A DNA stretch of 64,000 bases from Treponema brennaborense DSM 12168 (GTDB lineage: Bacteria > Spirochaetota > Spirochaetia > Treponematales > Treponemataceae), in contig NC_015500.1 of the NCBI RefSeq assembly GCF_000212415.1, positions 620,001 to 684,000 of the forward strand, read 5' to 3'. Shown piece by piece: positions 7,769 to 18,271 of this stretch. The notes under the pieces are model-generated. The model was not told the DNA's origin and searched no databases. It was given only the letters and a program-made list of their open reading frames with translations. The position numbers and the translations under genes are program-made. Position 1 is the stretch's first letter; each line of letters opens with the position of its first letter.

Positions 7769-9808
7769 ATGAAAAGCTTACGGACAACCTTAATTGCGGT
7801 AACAACGACATTAGTGTTGATTGTCTGCCTGTGTTCCACGCTGCTTGCGTATGTGTTCGCGCGCAACGCTGCGATGGATATTATCATCGCCGATATGAGT
7901 GTTCTTGCCACGTCGGTTGCAAAGGAAGTCAAACAAACCGTTGCAACCGAATCGGAATCGCTGCGACTGCTCGCACTGCAAAGAACGCTGTATTCGGAAA
8001 CGACTTCGCTGAATGAAAAGGTCGCCGAACTGCAAAGCGCGCTGTCCATTGATCCGGCGCGGATTGCGTACGCAGTGTGCGATACCTCCGGATTCGGCAG
8101 AACGACGTCCGGGGACTCGATTTCCGTCGGCAATCAGTCGTATTTTCAGGATGCGCTGGCAGGAAAAACGGTTATCAGTGATCCGGTTGAAAGCGCGCTG
8201 CGCTCCGATTCTTTGGTGATGGTGTACGCGACGCCGATAAAGACGCCGGAGGGCCGCGTTACCGGTGTTCTGACACTTGAAAAGAGTGCGGAAGGATTAT
8301 CGACTCTTTTAAAAAGCATCGTCGTCGGAAAGACGGGCGGACCGTTCGTCATCAGCAACACGACCGGCAATACGATCGGCTACGCGGATTATAAACGGGT
8401 AACCGACCGCGAAAACATTCAGACGCTTGCCCGGTCGGATTCCAGCATGACGGCGCTTGGCGCCGCCGTGGCGGAAATGCGAAGCGGTGCTTCCGGCTCA
8501 GCCTCGTATACGTTCAATAAAACGTCGTATCTCATGTCGTACACGCAAATTCCCGGGCAGGCGTGGAGCATCGCCATCAGGGCGCCCGTGAACGAATTCA
8601 CTTCGTCGATAACCGTCATGCTCGTTACGATGCTGATCGTAGCGGGAATTTTCGGCATACTCGGAATTGCGGTTGCGGTGATCTTTTCTTTCAAAATAAC
8701 GGGCCCCATTACGACGGTGCAGAAAGCGCTGCTGTCGATAGCCGAAGGCGATCTTGCCTGCAATTCGATCACCGAGGAACAGCGGATCGCCATAAACAAA
8801 CGGTCTGATGAAATCGGTGCGATGGGCCGCGCCGTTTCAGACATGCTCGAACAGCTTTCCAGCATAACGGCGGCAATTCTTCAGTCTGCCAAGCAGATTG
8901 AAAGCGGCAGCGCTCAGATCAGTTCCACCAGTCAGGATCTTTCTTCCGGTGCGTCGGAACAGGCGGCGTCTTCCGAAGAAATGTCTTCAACGGTTGAAGA
9001 GATGGCATCCAATATCAAGCAGAACGCCGATAACGCACTGAAAACGCAAAGCATCGCCGATTCTTCCGCCGCCGACAGTGAAAAAGGTGAAGCGGCGGTT
9101 CGCAGCGCCGTGCAGAACGTAAAAGATATCGTTGATAAAATACATATCGTGGAAGACATCGCCAATCAGACGAATCTGCTCGCGCTGAACGCGGCGATTG
9201 AAGCGGCCCGTGCCGGAGAGGCCGGAAAAGGATTCGCGGTCGTTGCGAGTGAAATCAGAAAACTGGCGGAACGCAGTCAAGTCGCTGCCGGTGAAATCAG
9301 TGAATTGTCGGTTCTCACGCTCGAATCCGCGGAAACGGCCGGTTCCATGATTTCAGGCGTTATTCCCGGTATCCACAATACTGCCGAGCTCATAGACGAA
9401 ATCGCGGTCGCATGCCGCGAACAGGACAACGGCTCCCAGCAGATCAACAAGGCTATCGTGCAGCTCGATTCCGTAGTGCAGCAGAACGCCGCCGCGTCGG
9501 AGGAAATGGCCGCCATGGCGGAAGAACTTTCGTCGAACGCACAGAATTTGGTTGAGATTATAAGCTTTTTCAAACTGGCGGACGGTTCGTGTGCTGAAGC
9601 GGCTGCCGCGCAAAAAGCGTCGCCCACGCAAAATGTCGCCGGAAACGCTTCTGCGCGGCCGACTCCCGCACGGCCGGTTTCGGGCATCGCCGTGCCTAAG
9701 AGCGCCGTACCCAAAAGCACGCCGCGAAGCGCCTTGACCGGAGGGGTATCGTCGCCGTCGAGTTTGCCGATATTATCTACAGATGATACCGATTTTGAAG
9801 AATTCTGA
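7769..9808 (+). CDS. Methyl-accepting chemotaxis protein with Cache-type sensor
   Basis: The 679-residue receptor has a transmembrane segment at about 7-29, a periplasmic Cache-like sensor, a second segment near 280-305, a HAMP domain, and a full MCP signalling domain. The CheA/CheW-contact tip is canonical ([19 protein letters not shown]). It controls flagellar rotation through CheA. The last five residues, DFEEF, resemble the aromatic-x-x-F pentapeptide that tethers CheR and CheB. AAGGAG at 7757-7762 supports this ATG rather than the one six codons upstream. The gene end overlaps the next start by 26 bp. Confidence 0.95.
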   Translation: MKSLRTTLIAVTTTLVLIVCLCSTLLAYVFARNAAMDIIIADMSVLATSVAKEVKQTVATESESLRLLALQRTLYSETTSLNEKVAELQSALSIDPARIAYAVCDTSGFGRTTSGDSISVGNQSYFQDALAGKTVISDPVESALRSDSLVMVYATPIKTPEGRVTGVLTLEKSAEGLSTLLKSIVVGKTGGPFVISNTTGNTIGYADYKRVTDRENIQTLARSDSSMTALGAAVAEMRSGASGSASYTFNKTSYLMSYTQIPGQAWSIAIRAPVNEFTSSITVMLVTMLIVAGIFGILGIAVAVIFSFKITGPITTVQKALLSIAEGDLACNSITEEQRIAINKRSDEIGAMGRAVSDMLEQLSSITAAILQSAKQIESGSAQISSTSQDLSSGASEQAASSEEMSSTVEEMASNIKQNADNALKTQSIADSSAADSEKGEAAVRSAVQNVKDIVDKIHIVEDIANQTNLLALNAAIEAARAGEAGKGFAVVASEIRKLAERSQVAAGEISELSVLTLESAETAGSMISGVIPGIHNTAELIDEIAVACREQDNGSQQINKAIVQLDSVVQQNAAASEEMAAMAEELSSNAQNLVEIISFFKLADGSCAEAAAAQKASPTQNVAGNASARPTPARPVSGIAVPKSAVPKSTPRSALTGGVSSPSSLPILSTDDTDFEEF

Positions 9809-10508
9809 GACCGCGGCGGCGCGGGACCTTTTTGCGCTGCAGGATACGGCGTATCGTGCTTTTCACGCGAAACTGGTCCCGACGCTCGACGCCGAACGCA
9901 TTATCGGCGTACGGACGCCCGCGCTGCGCGCTTACGCGGCGCAGTGTGCCGCGAAGTGGACGGACGGTGAAAAACGGGCGTTTTACGCCGCCGTTCCGCA
10001 TTATTATTATGAAGAAAACAATCTGCACGCGTTTTTGCTCGCGCGGCAGCGGGTGCCGGGCGACGTTCCGTTCGACCGGGCAATGAGCGCAGTGGATGCG
10101 TTTTTGCCGTATATCGACAACTGGGCGACGTGCGACATGTTCGCACCGAAATTTTTTGCCGCGTATCCTGCGCGCGTGCTCCCGTTCGTGCGCAGATGGC
10201 TTGCAAGCGGCCGCACGTATACGGTTCGGTTCGCCGTCGTAACGCTGCTTCAGTTTTTTCTTGATGAAAATTTTACGCCTGAAATACCGGAACTTGCCGC
10301 ATCGTGTCCGGCCGGCGATTATTACGCGGATATGGCCGTCGCCTGGTTTTTCAGCACTGCGCTGGTAAAACGGTACGACTCGGCGCTGCCGTACCTTACG
10401 GAGCGGCGCTTGAGCGTCTGGGTGCACAATAAAACGATTCAAAAAGCGGTTGAAAGCCGCTGCGTTTCCGCCGAAACGAAAACGTATCTGCGTTCCCTGA
10501 AAATCTGA
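9783..10508 (+). CDS. AlkD-like DNA alkylation repair protein
   Basis: The 241 residues follow the HEAT-like helical repeat plan of the DNA alkylation repair family. Characteristic features are an early [11 protein letters not shown], the aromatic stretch [15 protein letters not shown], and the [15 protein letters not shown] block holding the W and D of the active-site cleft. Such enzymes excise N3- and N7-alkylated purines. The start lies inside the chemoreceptor gene with no clear ribosome site, so translation is probably coupled. A role linked to chemotaxis is not implied. Confidence 0.88.
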   Translation: MIPILKNSETAAARDLFALQDTAYRAFHAKLVPTLDAERIIGVRTPALRAYAAQCAAKWTDGEKRAFYAAVPHYYYEENNLHAFLLARQRVPGDVPFDRAMSAVDAFLPYIDNWATCDMFAPKFFAAYPARVLPFVRRWLASGRTYTVRFAVVTLLQFFLDENFTPEIPELAASCPAGDYYADMAVAWFFSTALVKRYDSALPYLTERRLSVWVHNKTIQKAVESRCVSAETKTYLRSLKI

Positions 10509-10557
10509 AATCGCTTGATGCGGAAAACGCTCCATAGTTTAAAAAACGCCGCGGATG

Positions 10558-10566
10558 TGTTATATT
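10558..10566 (+). promoter_or_regulatory. Extended -10 promoter of clpS
   Basis: TGT directly before TATATT (10561-10566) makes a TGn extended -10. The start is predicted at about 10573, next to the ATG at 10574, so the clpS mRNA is probably leaderless. No -35 of note and no Shine-Dalgarno are present. Confidence 0.55.
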
Positions 10567-10573
10567 ATATGAT

Positions 10574-10906
10574 ATGGAAAAACAAAATGGTAACGAAGTG
10601 CGTGAAACCGGAAACGGTGTGGAAGCCGTCGTTGACAGTTACAATGAAATCATGGAGCCCCGTGATTGTACCGTTTTTTTGCTGAACGATGATTTTACGA
10701 CGAAAGAATTCGTAGTTGAAGTTTTAACCGCCATATTTCATAAAGGAACGGAAGAAGCGACCGTTTTGATGGAAACCGTTCATATGCAAGGTAAAGCCGC
10801 CGTCGGCGTGTATGCGCGCGACATCGCGGTAACGCTGGCGGCCCTTACGGTCAAAACCGCCCGTGAAAACGGATTTCCGCTTCGCTGTGAATTGGAGGAA
10901 TTATGA
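10574..10906 (+). CDS. clpS: ClpS adaptor, N-degron recognin
   Basis: This 110-residue adaptor binds proteins with destabilising N-terminal residues and hands them to ClpA. The family core VFLLNDDFTTKEFVVEVL is present with the N-D-D pocket residues. The MQGKAAVGVY region lies where other ClpS proteins have the H-x-x-G-x-A motif. A flexible 28-residue N-terminal arm precedes the fold, as the family needs for delivery. The stop overlaps the clpA start in ATGA. Confidence 0.93.
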   Translation: MEKQNGNEVRETGNGVEAVVDSYNEIMEPRDCTVFLLNDDFTTKEFVVEVLTAIFHKGTEEATVLMETVHMQGKAAVGVYARDIAVTLAALTVKTARENGFPLRCELEEL

Positions 10907-13494
10907 AAATTACGCCGCAACTCCAAAAGATAATCAATTCCGCCATGGAAGACGCCGGAAAATCCGGTCACGAATTCGTAACGCCGGAACATCTGCTGTA
11001 CGCGTCGCTGAAATTTCCGCCGGTGAGAGATTTGCTGCTCGTCTGCGGCGGCGACGTGGATACGATTTTGACGAACGTGAATTCATACCTTGAGACTAAA
11101 GTGCCGGTTGCCAAAGACCATACGCCGATTCAGACTGTCGGATTTCAGAACGTGATCGAACGGGCGGTACTGCACTGCGTTGCGGCCGAAAAGCAGGAAC
11201 TTGAAATAACCGACGTGATCGTGAGTATGCTCGACGAACCGAAAAATTACTGTTCTTATTATTTGCACAAAGGCGGTATAGACCGGCTGCGGCTGATCGA
11301 AGTCATCAGTTACATCAAATACAAATGCGACGAGTCGGCCGACTTGCAGTCGTGCATCGCGGCGATGCTTGAGGACGAACAGTTCCGCGACGGAGTAACG
11401 GATGCGTTTCCGGTCCGGAGCGTCGGAGCGTCGGAAAAGCCGTCCGCCGACAGCGCGAAATCTGCGGCCGGCACTTCCGCTTCTTCTGCCGGAGACGGTG
11501 CGGAAAGCGCGGAAGGCGGCGGTGCCGGAAAAAGCGCGCGCCGGACGGCGCTTGAACGGTACGCCGTGGATTTGATTGCGGAAGCTAAAAACGGAAATTT
11601 GGAATCGTTTATCGGGCGGGATGCCGAATTGGAACGCACGGTGCAAGTGTTGTGCCGCCGGTCAAAAAACAATCCCATCCACGTCGGCGACGCCGGCGTC
11701 GGTAAAACGGCGATTACGCACGGACTGGCGGCCCGCATCGCGGCGGATCAGGTACCGGACGCGCTGGCCGGGTACGCGCTGTACAGTCTGGATATGGGAG
11801 CGCTTATCGCCGGAACGAAATTTCGCGGCGATTTTGAAGATCGGTTTAAACGGATTATCGACGAACTCCTGAAAAAAGAAAAAGCGATTCTCTTTATAGA
11901 CGAAATTCATACGATAATCGGAGCCGGCGCGTCCGGTTCCGGCAACCTCGACGCGTCGAATTTACTGAAACCGGTGCTGACTTCCGGCAAAATCCGCTGC
12001 ATCGGTTCCACGACTTTTGAAGAATACGCGCGTATTTTTGAAAAAGACCGGGCGCTCGCGCGGCGGTTCCAAAAGATCGACATACTCGAACCGGGCGCAG
12101 CCGATACGGTTAAAATTCTTGAAGGACTCAAGCCGGCGTACGAAGCGTATCACGGCGTTTCGTACACTGCGCCGGCGCTCGCCGCAGCGGTCGATTTGTC
12201 GGTGCAGTATCTGCCCGACCGGCGGCTGCCGGATAAGGCGATCGATATTCTGGACGAAGCGGGTGCGTACGTGCGGATCCACCGGAAGGCGGCGAACCGT
12301 CCGCGTACCGTTTCCGCTGCTGCGGCAGCCGGCGGAAGCGGTACGGTTTCTTCGGCAGCGTTTTCCGCCGGTGCGGCGTTTTCTCACGGGGCAGCCGTGC
12401 CCCGTCCTCAGCGTAAACCGCGCGTAACGGTTGCGCTCGTTGAAAAAATCGTTTCTAAAATGGCGCGCATTCCTGAGCGGAGCGTCAAAACCGACGAGCG
12501 CGACGTGCTGCGCAATTTGGAATCCGTGCTGGAGCGTGAAATTTTCGGTCAGGATGAGGCCGTTTCGCTCGTCGTACAGGCGGTGAAGCGCTCGCGCGCG
12601 GGGCTGCGCGATCCTGATAAAACGGCCGCGAACTTTTTATTCGCGGGGCCGACAGGCGTCGGTAAAACGGAGCTTGCCCGCGCGCTCGCACAGTCGCTCG
12701 GTATGCCGCTTCTGCGCTTCGATATGAGCGAATATCAGGAAAAGCATACGGTGAGCCGCCTGATCGGTTCGCCGCCCGGCTACGTCGGGTTTGAAGAAGG
12801 CGGACTTTTAACGGACGCCGTGCGCAAAGAACCGTACGCAGTCGTGCTGCTTGATGAAATCGAAAAAGCGCACGCCGACATTTACAATATTCTGCTGCAG
12901 GTAATGGATTACGGGCAGCTTACCGACAATCAGGGGCGCAAAGCCGATTTCAGGAACGCGATACTCATCATGACCAGCAACGCCGGCGCGCGCGATATCG
13001 GCAAACCGCTGATCGGGTTCGGCGGGCGGGCAGCGGACGGTTCCGCCGTTCGGGAAGCGGTGGAAAAGGCGTTTACGCCCGAGTTCCGGAATCGCCTCGA
13101 CGCGGTGGTGCCGTTCGGTCATCTCGACCGGCTCGTCGCCGAAGATATCGTCCGGAAAGAACTGCGCAAACTGGCTGCGCGACTGGCACGGAAAAAGGTG
13201 TCGCTTGAAGTCGACGACGCGTGCGTCGCGTTTCTTGCCGACCGCGGATATTCGCGTGAATTCGGCGCGCGCAACGTTGCGCGTACCGTGGATTCGCTAG
13301 TCGCGTCTGCGCTGGTAGACGCCGTACTGTTCGGAAAACTGGCGGACGGCGGAACGGTTCGCTGTTCGGTAAGCGGCGGCGCCCAGACTGCCGTCGGCGG
13401 CGTTCAATCTGCCGGTACTTCGGGTGCCGGCAATACGGCTGCGCCGGCCGACGTTTCGGGTGCCGAGCGCTCCGTTACGTTCACGTATGCATAA
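10903..13494 (+). CDS. clpA: ClpA, AAA+ unfoldase of ClpAP
   Basis: An 863-residue hexameric ATPase that unfolds substrates into ClpP. It has a double Clp_N domain (1-150), a first AAA module with GDAGVGKTA, and a second with GPTGVGKTE and LLDEIEKAH. The IGF loop that docks on ClpP follows SNAGARD. Two low-complexity linkers are unusual: a Ser/Ala/Gly stretch near 170-205 before the first AAA domain and another near 465-500 before the second. The C-terminus adds a Gly/Ala/Thr-rich tail. clpP is not nearby. The ATGA overlap with clpS couples translation. Confidence 0.94.
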   Translation: MKITPQLQKIINSAMEDAGKSGHEFVTPEHLLYASLKFPPVRDLLLVCGGDVDTILTNVNSYLETKVPVAKDHTPIQTVGFQNVIERAVLHCVAAEKQELEITDVIVSMLDEPKNYCSYYLHKGGIDRLRLIEVISYIKYKCDESADLQSCIAAMLEDEQFRDGVTDAFPVRSVGASEKPSADSAKSAAGTSASSAGDGAESAEGGGAGKSARRTALERYAVDLIAEAKNGNLESFIGRDAELERTVQVLCRRSKNNPIHVGDAGVGKTAITHGLAARIAADQVPDALAGYALYSLDMGALIAGTKFRGDFEDRFKRIIDELLKKEKAILFIDEIHTIIGAGASGSGNLDASNLLKPVLTSGKIRCIGSTTFEEYARIFEKDRALARRFQKIDILEPGAADTVKILEGLKPAYEAYHGVSYTAPALAAAVDLSVQYLPDRRLPDKAIDILDEAGAYVRIHRKAANRPRTVSAAAAAGGSGTVSSAAFSAGAAFSHGAAVPRPQRKPRVTVALVEKIVSKMARIPERSVKTDERDVLRNLESVLEREIFGQDEAVSLVVQAVKRSRAGLRDPDKTAANFLFAGPTGVGKTELARALAQSLGMPLLRFDMSEYQEKHTVSRLIGSPPGYVGFEEGGLLTDAVRKEPYAVVLLDEIEKAHADIYNILLQVMDYGQLTDNQGRKADFRNAILIMTSNAGARDIGKPLIGFGGRAADGSAVREAVEKAFTPEFRNRLDAVVPFGHLDRLVAEDIVRKELRKLAARLARKKVSLEVDDACVAFLADRGYSREFGARNVARTVDSLVASALVDAVLFGKLADGGTVRCSVSGGAQTAVGGVQSAGTSGAGNTAAPADVSGAERSVTFTYA

Positions 13495-14203
13495 CGCGGG
13501 TTCGGACGGCACGTTCCGCCCCGTCGTGTTTCCCGAGCCGGACGGCGGGCGGGGAATCGTTGCGGTAACGGAAGATATCAGCGTGGACTCGCTGTATTCG
13601 GCGTATCTGCAGGGCGTGTTTCCGTGGTTCTGCGAAGACCGCGGCGAACCGGTCGTCTGGTGGTCGCCGGATCCCCGCTTCGTTCTGCTGCCCGGCGAAC
13701 TGCACGTTCCGGACAGACTCGAGCGGTTTTTGAAACGGACGCCGTATCGGTATACGTTCGACGTCGATTTTGAAGCGGTGATTACCGGCTGCGCGAACGT
13801 CCGCCGTCCGGGACAGGCCGGTACCTGGATCGGTCCGAAAATTATCGACGCATATTGCCGGCTGCATCGGGAAGGAATCGCCCATTCCGTGGAAGTTTGG
13901 CGCGGCGATACGCTCGCGGGCGGATTGTACGGCGTACTCATCGGGCGGGTGTTCTGCGGAGAGTCGATGTTTTCACTGGAAAGCGATTCGGCTAAATCCG
14001 CGTTCGTGCTGTTCGTTCGTGCGTTCGCTTCGTGCGGCGGTGCGCTGATCGATTCTCAAGTGTATACGGATAATCTTGCCCGATTCGGCGCGAAAAACGT
14101 TTCACGCGCTGCGTTTCTGCGCCTTGAAAGGGAATTGCTGCCGCAGCCGCTCACCGAAGATCCGGCGGAGGCGTTTTACCGCGCGTGCCGGGGCACTGAT
14201 TAG
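13487..14203 (+). CDS. aat: Leucyl/phenylalanyl-tRNA--protein transferase
   Basis: Aat adds Leu or Phe to N-terminal Arg/Lys, creating primary degrons for ClpS. Family motifs are clear: YLQGVFPWF near the start, WWSPDPRFVL, TWIGPKIIDAY, GGLYGVLIGRVFCGESMFS, and ALIDSQVYTDNLARFGA. Length is 238 residues. The start chosen is the ATG at 13487, which overlaps the clpA end by 8 bp; an upstream in-frame ATG at 13424 lies deeper in clpA and adds an arginine-rich non-family stretch. Confidence 0.94.
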   Translation: MHNAGSDGTFRPVVFPEPDGGRGIVAVTEDISVDSLYSAYLQGVFPWFCEDRGEPVVWWSPDPRFVLLPGELHVPDRLERFLKRTPYRYTFDVDFEAVITGCANVRRPGQAGTWIGPKIIDAYCRLHREGIAHSVEVWRGDTLAGGLYGVLIGRVFCGESMFSLESDSAKSAFVLFVRAFASCGGALIDSQVYTDNLARFGAKNVSRAAFLRLERELLPQPLTEDPAEAFYRACRGTD

Positions 14204-14308
14204 TACCGGGGAAGGGCGATTCGTGCGTCGGGGTTTATGCCCGGCAGTCTGTGGTCAGGCAGAGCGCTTCGTGCTCCCGTTCAGGATTTTTTTGCCGCTT
14301 TTCAAATT

Positions 14309-15454
14309 TTACCGTTTTTCAACCAGATACAAATATTCGGTTACGTGCGTGCTGCGAGCTGCCAAATTCCGCGAACCGCGGAACGCGTTGTAATTCCGCT
14401 CCAATCTGACGACCGAGCCGTGCTTGGAAAGCAGTCCGGTCATTGCGTCGGGAGAAAGGAAGCCTTCGGAATTGAACGAAATCAGCAAAAAGCGCGCGTT
14501 CACGTTCGCGACGAGGTTTTCAAGCGCGTCAGCGATTTGCCGTTTCCGGTTGTAAGCCGAGCGGTTCCAGCCGGCCGGAATGCCCGACACTTTGCTTATC
14601 GTCCGCTCGTCCGGCTTCTGTCCGGAAGCGATCAGATTCAGCATGAAATAATTCGATCCGTACGGGTGCTGATTGTACGGCGGGTCGATATACGCGAGGT
14701 CGGTTGCAGGCGCGTCTTTGACGATGCGGTTCGCGTCGCCGCAATAGACCGTCGTTTCGCACGTAAAATTGCTGAACACCGGGTACGGCAGCGTGATGTC
14801 GCCGCAGATGCGCTGCAGGGCATTCCGTCCCGCGCCGCCGAATTGACCGGTGCCGTCCGCGTTTTTGTAAAAACCTTTGAAAATACCCGCAGTGTTCGCG
14901 TGAACGGACGCTTCGGCAAGCAGCGGCGCTATCAGAAACGGCTGCATGTCTTGCGGTACTTTCCGCGCGATAAGGGCGCGCGCGGTGTCGATGAACCGCG
15001 CGTTTCGTCCCGTATAAAAACAGCGTTCTCCCGTACGCACGGCTTCGTCGTCCGCCGGTGCGTACAATTCGGTAACGAACCCCGCGGAAAGCGGTCCGCT
15101 TTCAAGTTCCGAAACGAGTTCCGCGTGAAGCGAACGCAGCTGTTCCGTGTCAGCGTCTTTTCCGTTAGCCGAATAGCAGCGGTTTATGACGAACGCGTAC
15201 GGTTCAAGGTCGTTTACGAGCAGGCGGCGCGCGTATCGCCGCAAGTAACGCGACACGATTCCCGATCCCGAAAATACGTCGAACACGTCGAGTTTCCGCC
15301 CGCCCAGTTTTTCACGGACGAGCTGCACTCCGCTGCCGATAAAGTCGAGCAGCGCGCGTTTGTTTCCGATGTAGGTGATGAGCTGTTCGCTCAGATATGC
15401 GGGATTTTCTGCGGAATCCGCGGAATCTGCGGCGGCGGTCGGAGTTTCGTTCAT
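14309..15454 (-). CDS. D12-class DNA adenine methyltransferase, orphan
   Basis: The 381-residue enzyme transfers methyl from SAM to adenine N6. Order of motifs is alpha class: YIGNK (28-32), the SAM loop DVFSGSG (59-65), and the catalytic DPPY near residue 255 within YIDPPYNQHPYGSNY. A flexible 20-residue N-terminal stretch rich in A, S and D precedes the fold. No restriction endonuclease lies nearby. The ATG overlaps the lrgB stop as ATGA, so it is translated from the lrgAB message. The recognition sequence cannot be deduced. Confidence 0.88.
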   Translation of the reverse strand: MNETPTAAADSADSAENPAYLSEQLITYIGNKRALLDFIGSGVQLVREKLGGRKLDVFDVFSGSGIVSRYLRRYARRLLVNDLEPYAFVINRCYSANGKDADTEQLRSLHAELVSELESGPLSAGFVTELYAPADDEAVRTGERCFYTGRNARFIDTARALIARKVPQDMQPFLIAPLLAEASVHANTAGIFKGFYKNADGTGQFGGAGRNALQRICGDITLPYPVFSNFTCETTVYCGDANRIVKDAPATDLAYIDPPYNQHPYGSNYFMLNLIASGQKPDERTISKVSGIPAGWNRSAYNRKRQIADALENLVANVNARFLLISFNSEGFLSPDAMTGLLSKHGSVVRLERNYNAFRGSRNLAARSTHVTEYLYLVEKR

Positions 15455-16158
15455 ATGCTGATTATAGCGGAAATGACGACCGTTGCAATCCCCGCGCAGC
15501 CGATGGCGAGCGCGCTTATGGAACCTTCGGTTTCTCCGATTTCTATCGCCTTCGTCGTTCCCATGGCGTGGCTGCTGACGCCGATCGCCAGTCCCGCGGC
15601 GACGGGATTTTTGACGCGCAGCAGTTTCAGCAGCGGTTCGGCGATGATCGTTCCCAATATTCCGGTAAAAATGACGGCGGCGCTCGTTACGCCCGCAATG
15701 CCGCCGGTTGCCTCCGACAGGCTGAGGGCGATGGGAGTCGTTACCGATTTGGGCAGCAGCGACGCGGTGATGACGCGGTCGAGCCGGAACAGTCTGCACA
15801 TGAACAGAATGCTGCCGGTCGAGACGGCGGTACCGACCACCGTGCCGACGAGGATCGGAATCAGGTTTTTTTTGAGCGTATCGAGTTGATTATACATGGC
15901 GACTGCCAGAACTGCGGTCGCGGGGCCCAGAAACAGCGAAATGAAATAGCCGCCGCGATTGTAATCGCCGAACGGTATGCCCGTAATCCATAAAAACAGA
16001 CAGCACAGAATGCTTGAAACGATGAGCGGGCTGGTCAGGGCCGATTTCCATTTTCTGTGTACGACGATACCGATCTGGTACGTAAACACGGAAAGCGTTA
16101 TGCCGAAAAACGGCGAAGCGGCGGCCGTGTCGAACATCGTGCGAAGCAGCTCTTTCAT
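15451..16158 (-). CDS. lrgB: LrgB/CidB family membrane protein
   Basis: The 235-residue polytopic protein matches LrgB: PFFGITLSVFTYQIG at the start, LFLGPATAVLAVAMY, the hallmark LLPKSVTTPIALSLSE, and GVSSHAMGTTKAIE. LrgB works with LrgA in export or turnover functions variously tied to murein hydrolase control, pyruvate or glycolate transport. GGAGGG upstream fixes the ATG at 16158, which overlaps the lrgA stop; a longer frame to 16275 is non-family. Confidence 0.92.
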   Translation of the reverse strand: MKELLRTMFDTAAASPFFGITLSVFTYQIGIVVHRKWKSALTSPLIVSSILCCLFLWITGIPFGDYNRGGYFISLFLGPATAVLAVAMYNQLDTLKKNLIPILVGTVVGTAVSTGSILFMCRLFRLDRVITASLLPKSVTTPIALSLSEATGGIAGVTSAAVIFTGILGTIIAEPLLKLLRVKNPVAAGLAIGVSSHAMGTTKAIEIGETEGSISALAIGCAGIATVVISAIISI

Positions 16159-16547
16159 GATTTTCCCTCCGTTTCGGGTGATTGCCGGCGTTCGTTGCCG
16201 GCGTTCATGATCCGGAGACAAAGCGAAACGGCGGCGGCCGTAGCGGTGAACGTCAGAATCGTGGAAACGGTGCATATCAGTATGAACGGGAGCAGAATCG
16301 AACGCAGCAGCGGTATGTGTTCAAGTATGCTGACGCTGGCCGGTACGAAGAAAAACGCCATATTCTGCTGCAGAAACGCCGTTTTCGTTTCGATGTGGCG
16401 TACTTTGAGCAGTTTCACAAGCAGCAATATGAACAGCAGGATCATACTGACGATGCTGCCCGGCAGCGTGAACGGCAGTACTGCCGAAATGCATTCGCCT
16501 GCAAGACACAGGGCGAACACGATCGCGATTTGCAATAAAATTTTCAT
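16155..16547 (-). CDS. lrgA: LrgA/CidA holin-like protein
   Basis: A 130-residue protein with four membrane segments. The LAGECISAVLPFTLPGSIVSMILLF pattern, the following lysines, and the late FFVPASVSILEH are LrgA/CidA signatures. It is the first gene of lrgA-lrgB-methylase. AAAGG lies 7 nt before the ATG, and a perfect TATAAT lies 14 nt upstream. No LytSR pair adjoins it. Confidence 0.92.
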   Translation of the reverse strand: MKILLQIAIVFALCLAGECISAVLPFTLPGSIVSMILLFILLLVKLLKVRHIETKTAFLQQNMAFFFVPASVSILEHIPLLRSILLPFILICTVSTILTFTATAAAVSLCLRIMNAGNERRQSPETEGKS

Positions 16548-16560
16548 AACAGAACCTTTG

Positions 16561-16566
16561 ATTATA
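16561..16566 (-). promoter_or_regulatory. -10 element of the lrgA operon
   Basis: A perfect TATAAT on the minus strand ends 14 nt from the lrgA ATG. I see no convincing -35, so activation by a regulator is plausible. Confidence 0.5.
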
Positions 16567-16650
16567 CCGCATATAACGGTATGCGGAGCTTATAATGCCA
16601 TATTGTGCGTTTTGTTGCAACGGTGAAAAGGGCGGCCGGCCGGCCGTATC

Positions 16651-16680
16651 TTGTAGAAATTCATTTTTTTGTGTTAATAT
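16651..16680 (+). promoter_or_regulatory. Promoter of gdhA
   Basis: TTGTAG (16651-16656) and TAATAT (16675-16680) are 18 nt apart. The leader of about 45 nt contains a weak CTTTA/TAAAG hairpin and the G-rich ribosome site. Confidence 0.55.
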
Positions 16681-16707
16681 CAAATGCAATCTTTATAGTA
16701 GTAGTAA

Positions 16708-18075
<1,368 letters not shown>

Positions 18076-18086
18076 TAAAACGGTGA

Positions 18087-18126
18087 ACGGAACGCCGCGT
18101 GAGCGTGCCGCTTATCCGGCGTTTTC
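18087..18126 (+). terminator. Weak terminator after gdhA
   Basis: AACGCCG (18091-18097) pairs with CGGCGTT (18117-18123), and the T-run that follows is short. Confidence 0.45.
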
Positions 18127-18236
18127 CGTTCCGTTTCGACGCGCCGTGCCGTGGTGTGCATCGCGCGCCGCATTGTGCCGTCGCGTACCACGGTATTCAG
18201 CCAGTATCATTTAATAAAATTAAATCGTTTTGAAAA

Positions 18237-18266
18237 TTGACACGTCCGATTCCTTAATGATAGAAT
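18237..18266 (+). promoter_or_regulatory. Leaderless-type promoter
   Basis: A perfect TTGACA (18237-18242), an 18-nt spacer and TAGAAT (18261-18266). The ATG at 18272 falls where transcription should start, and no Shine-Dalgarno precedes it. Confidence 0.7.
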
Positions 18267-18271
18267 AACGT

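Noticed and set aside
14309-15454. Restriction-modification system
   Set aside because: Only the methylase is present; both neighbours are LrgB and Aat, so it is called an orphan.
14237-15889. A 550-codon plus-strand open frame opposite the methylase and lrgB
   Set aside because: The minus strand encodes intact D12 methylase and LrgB motifs with ribosome sites; the plus frame is an antisense shadow.
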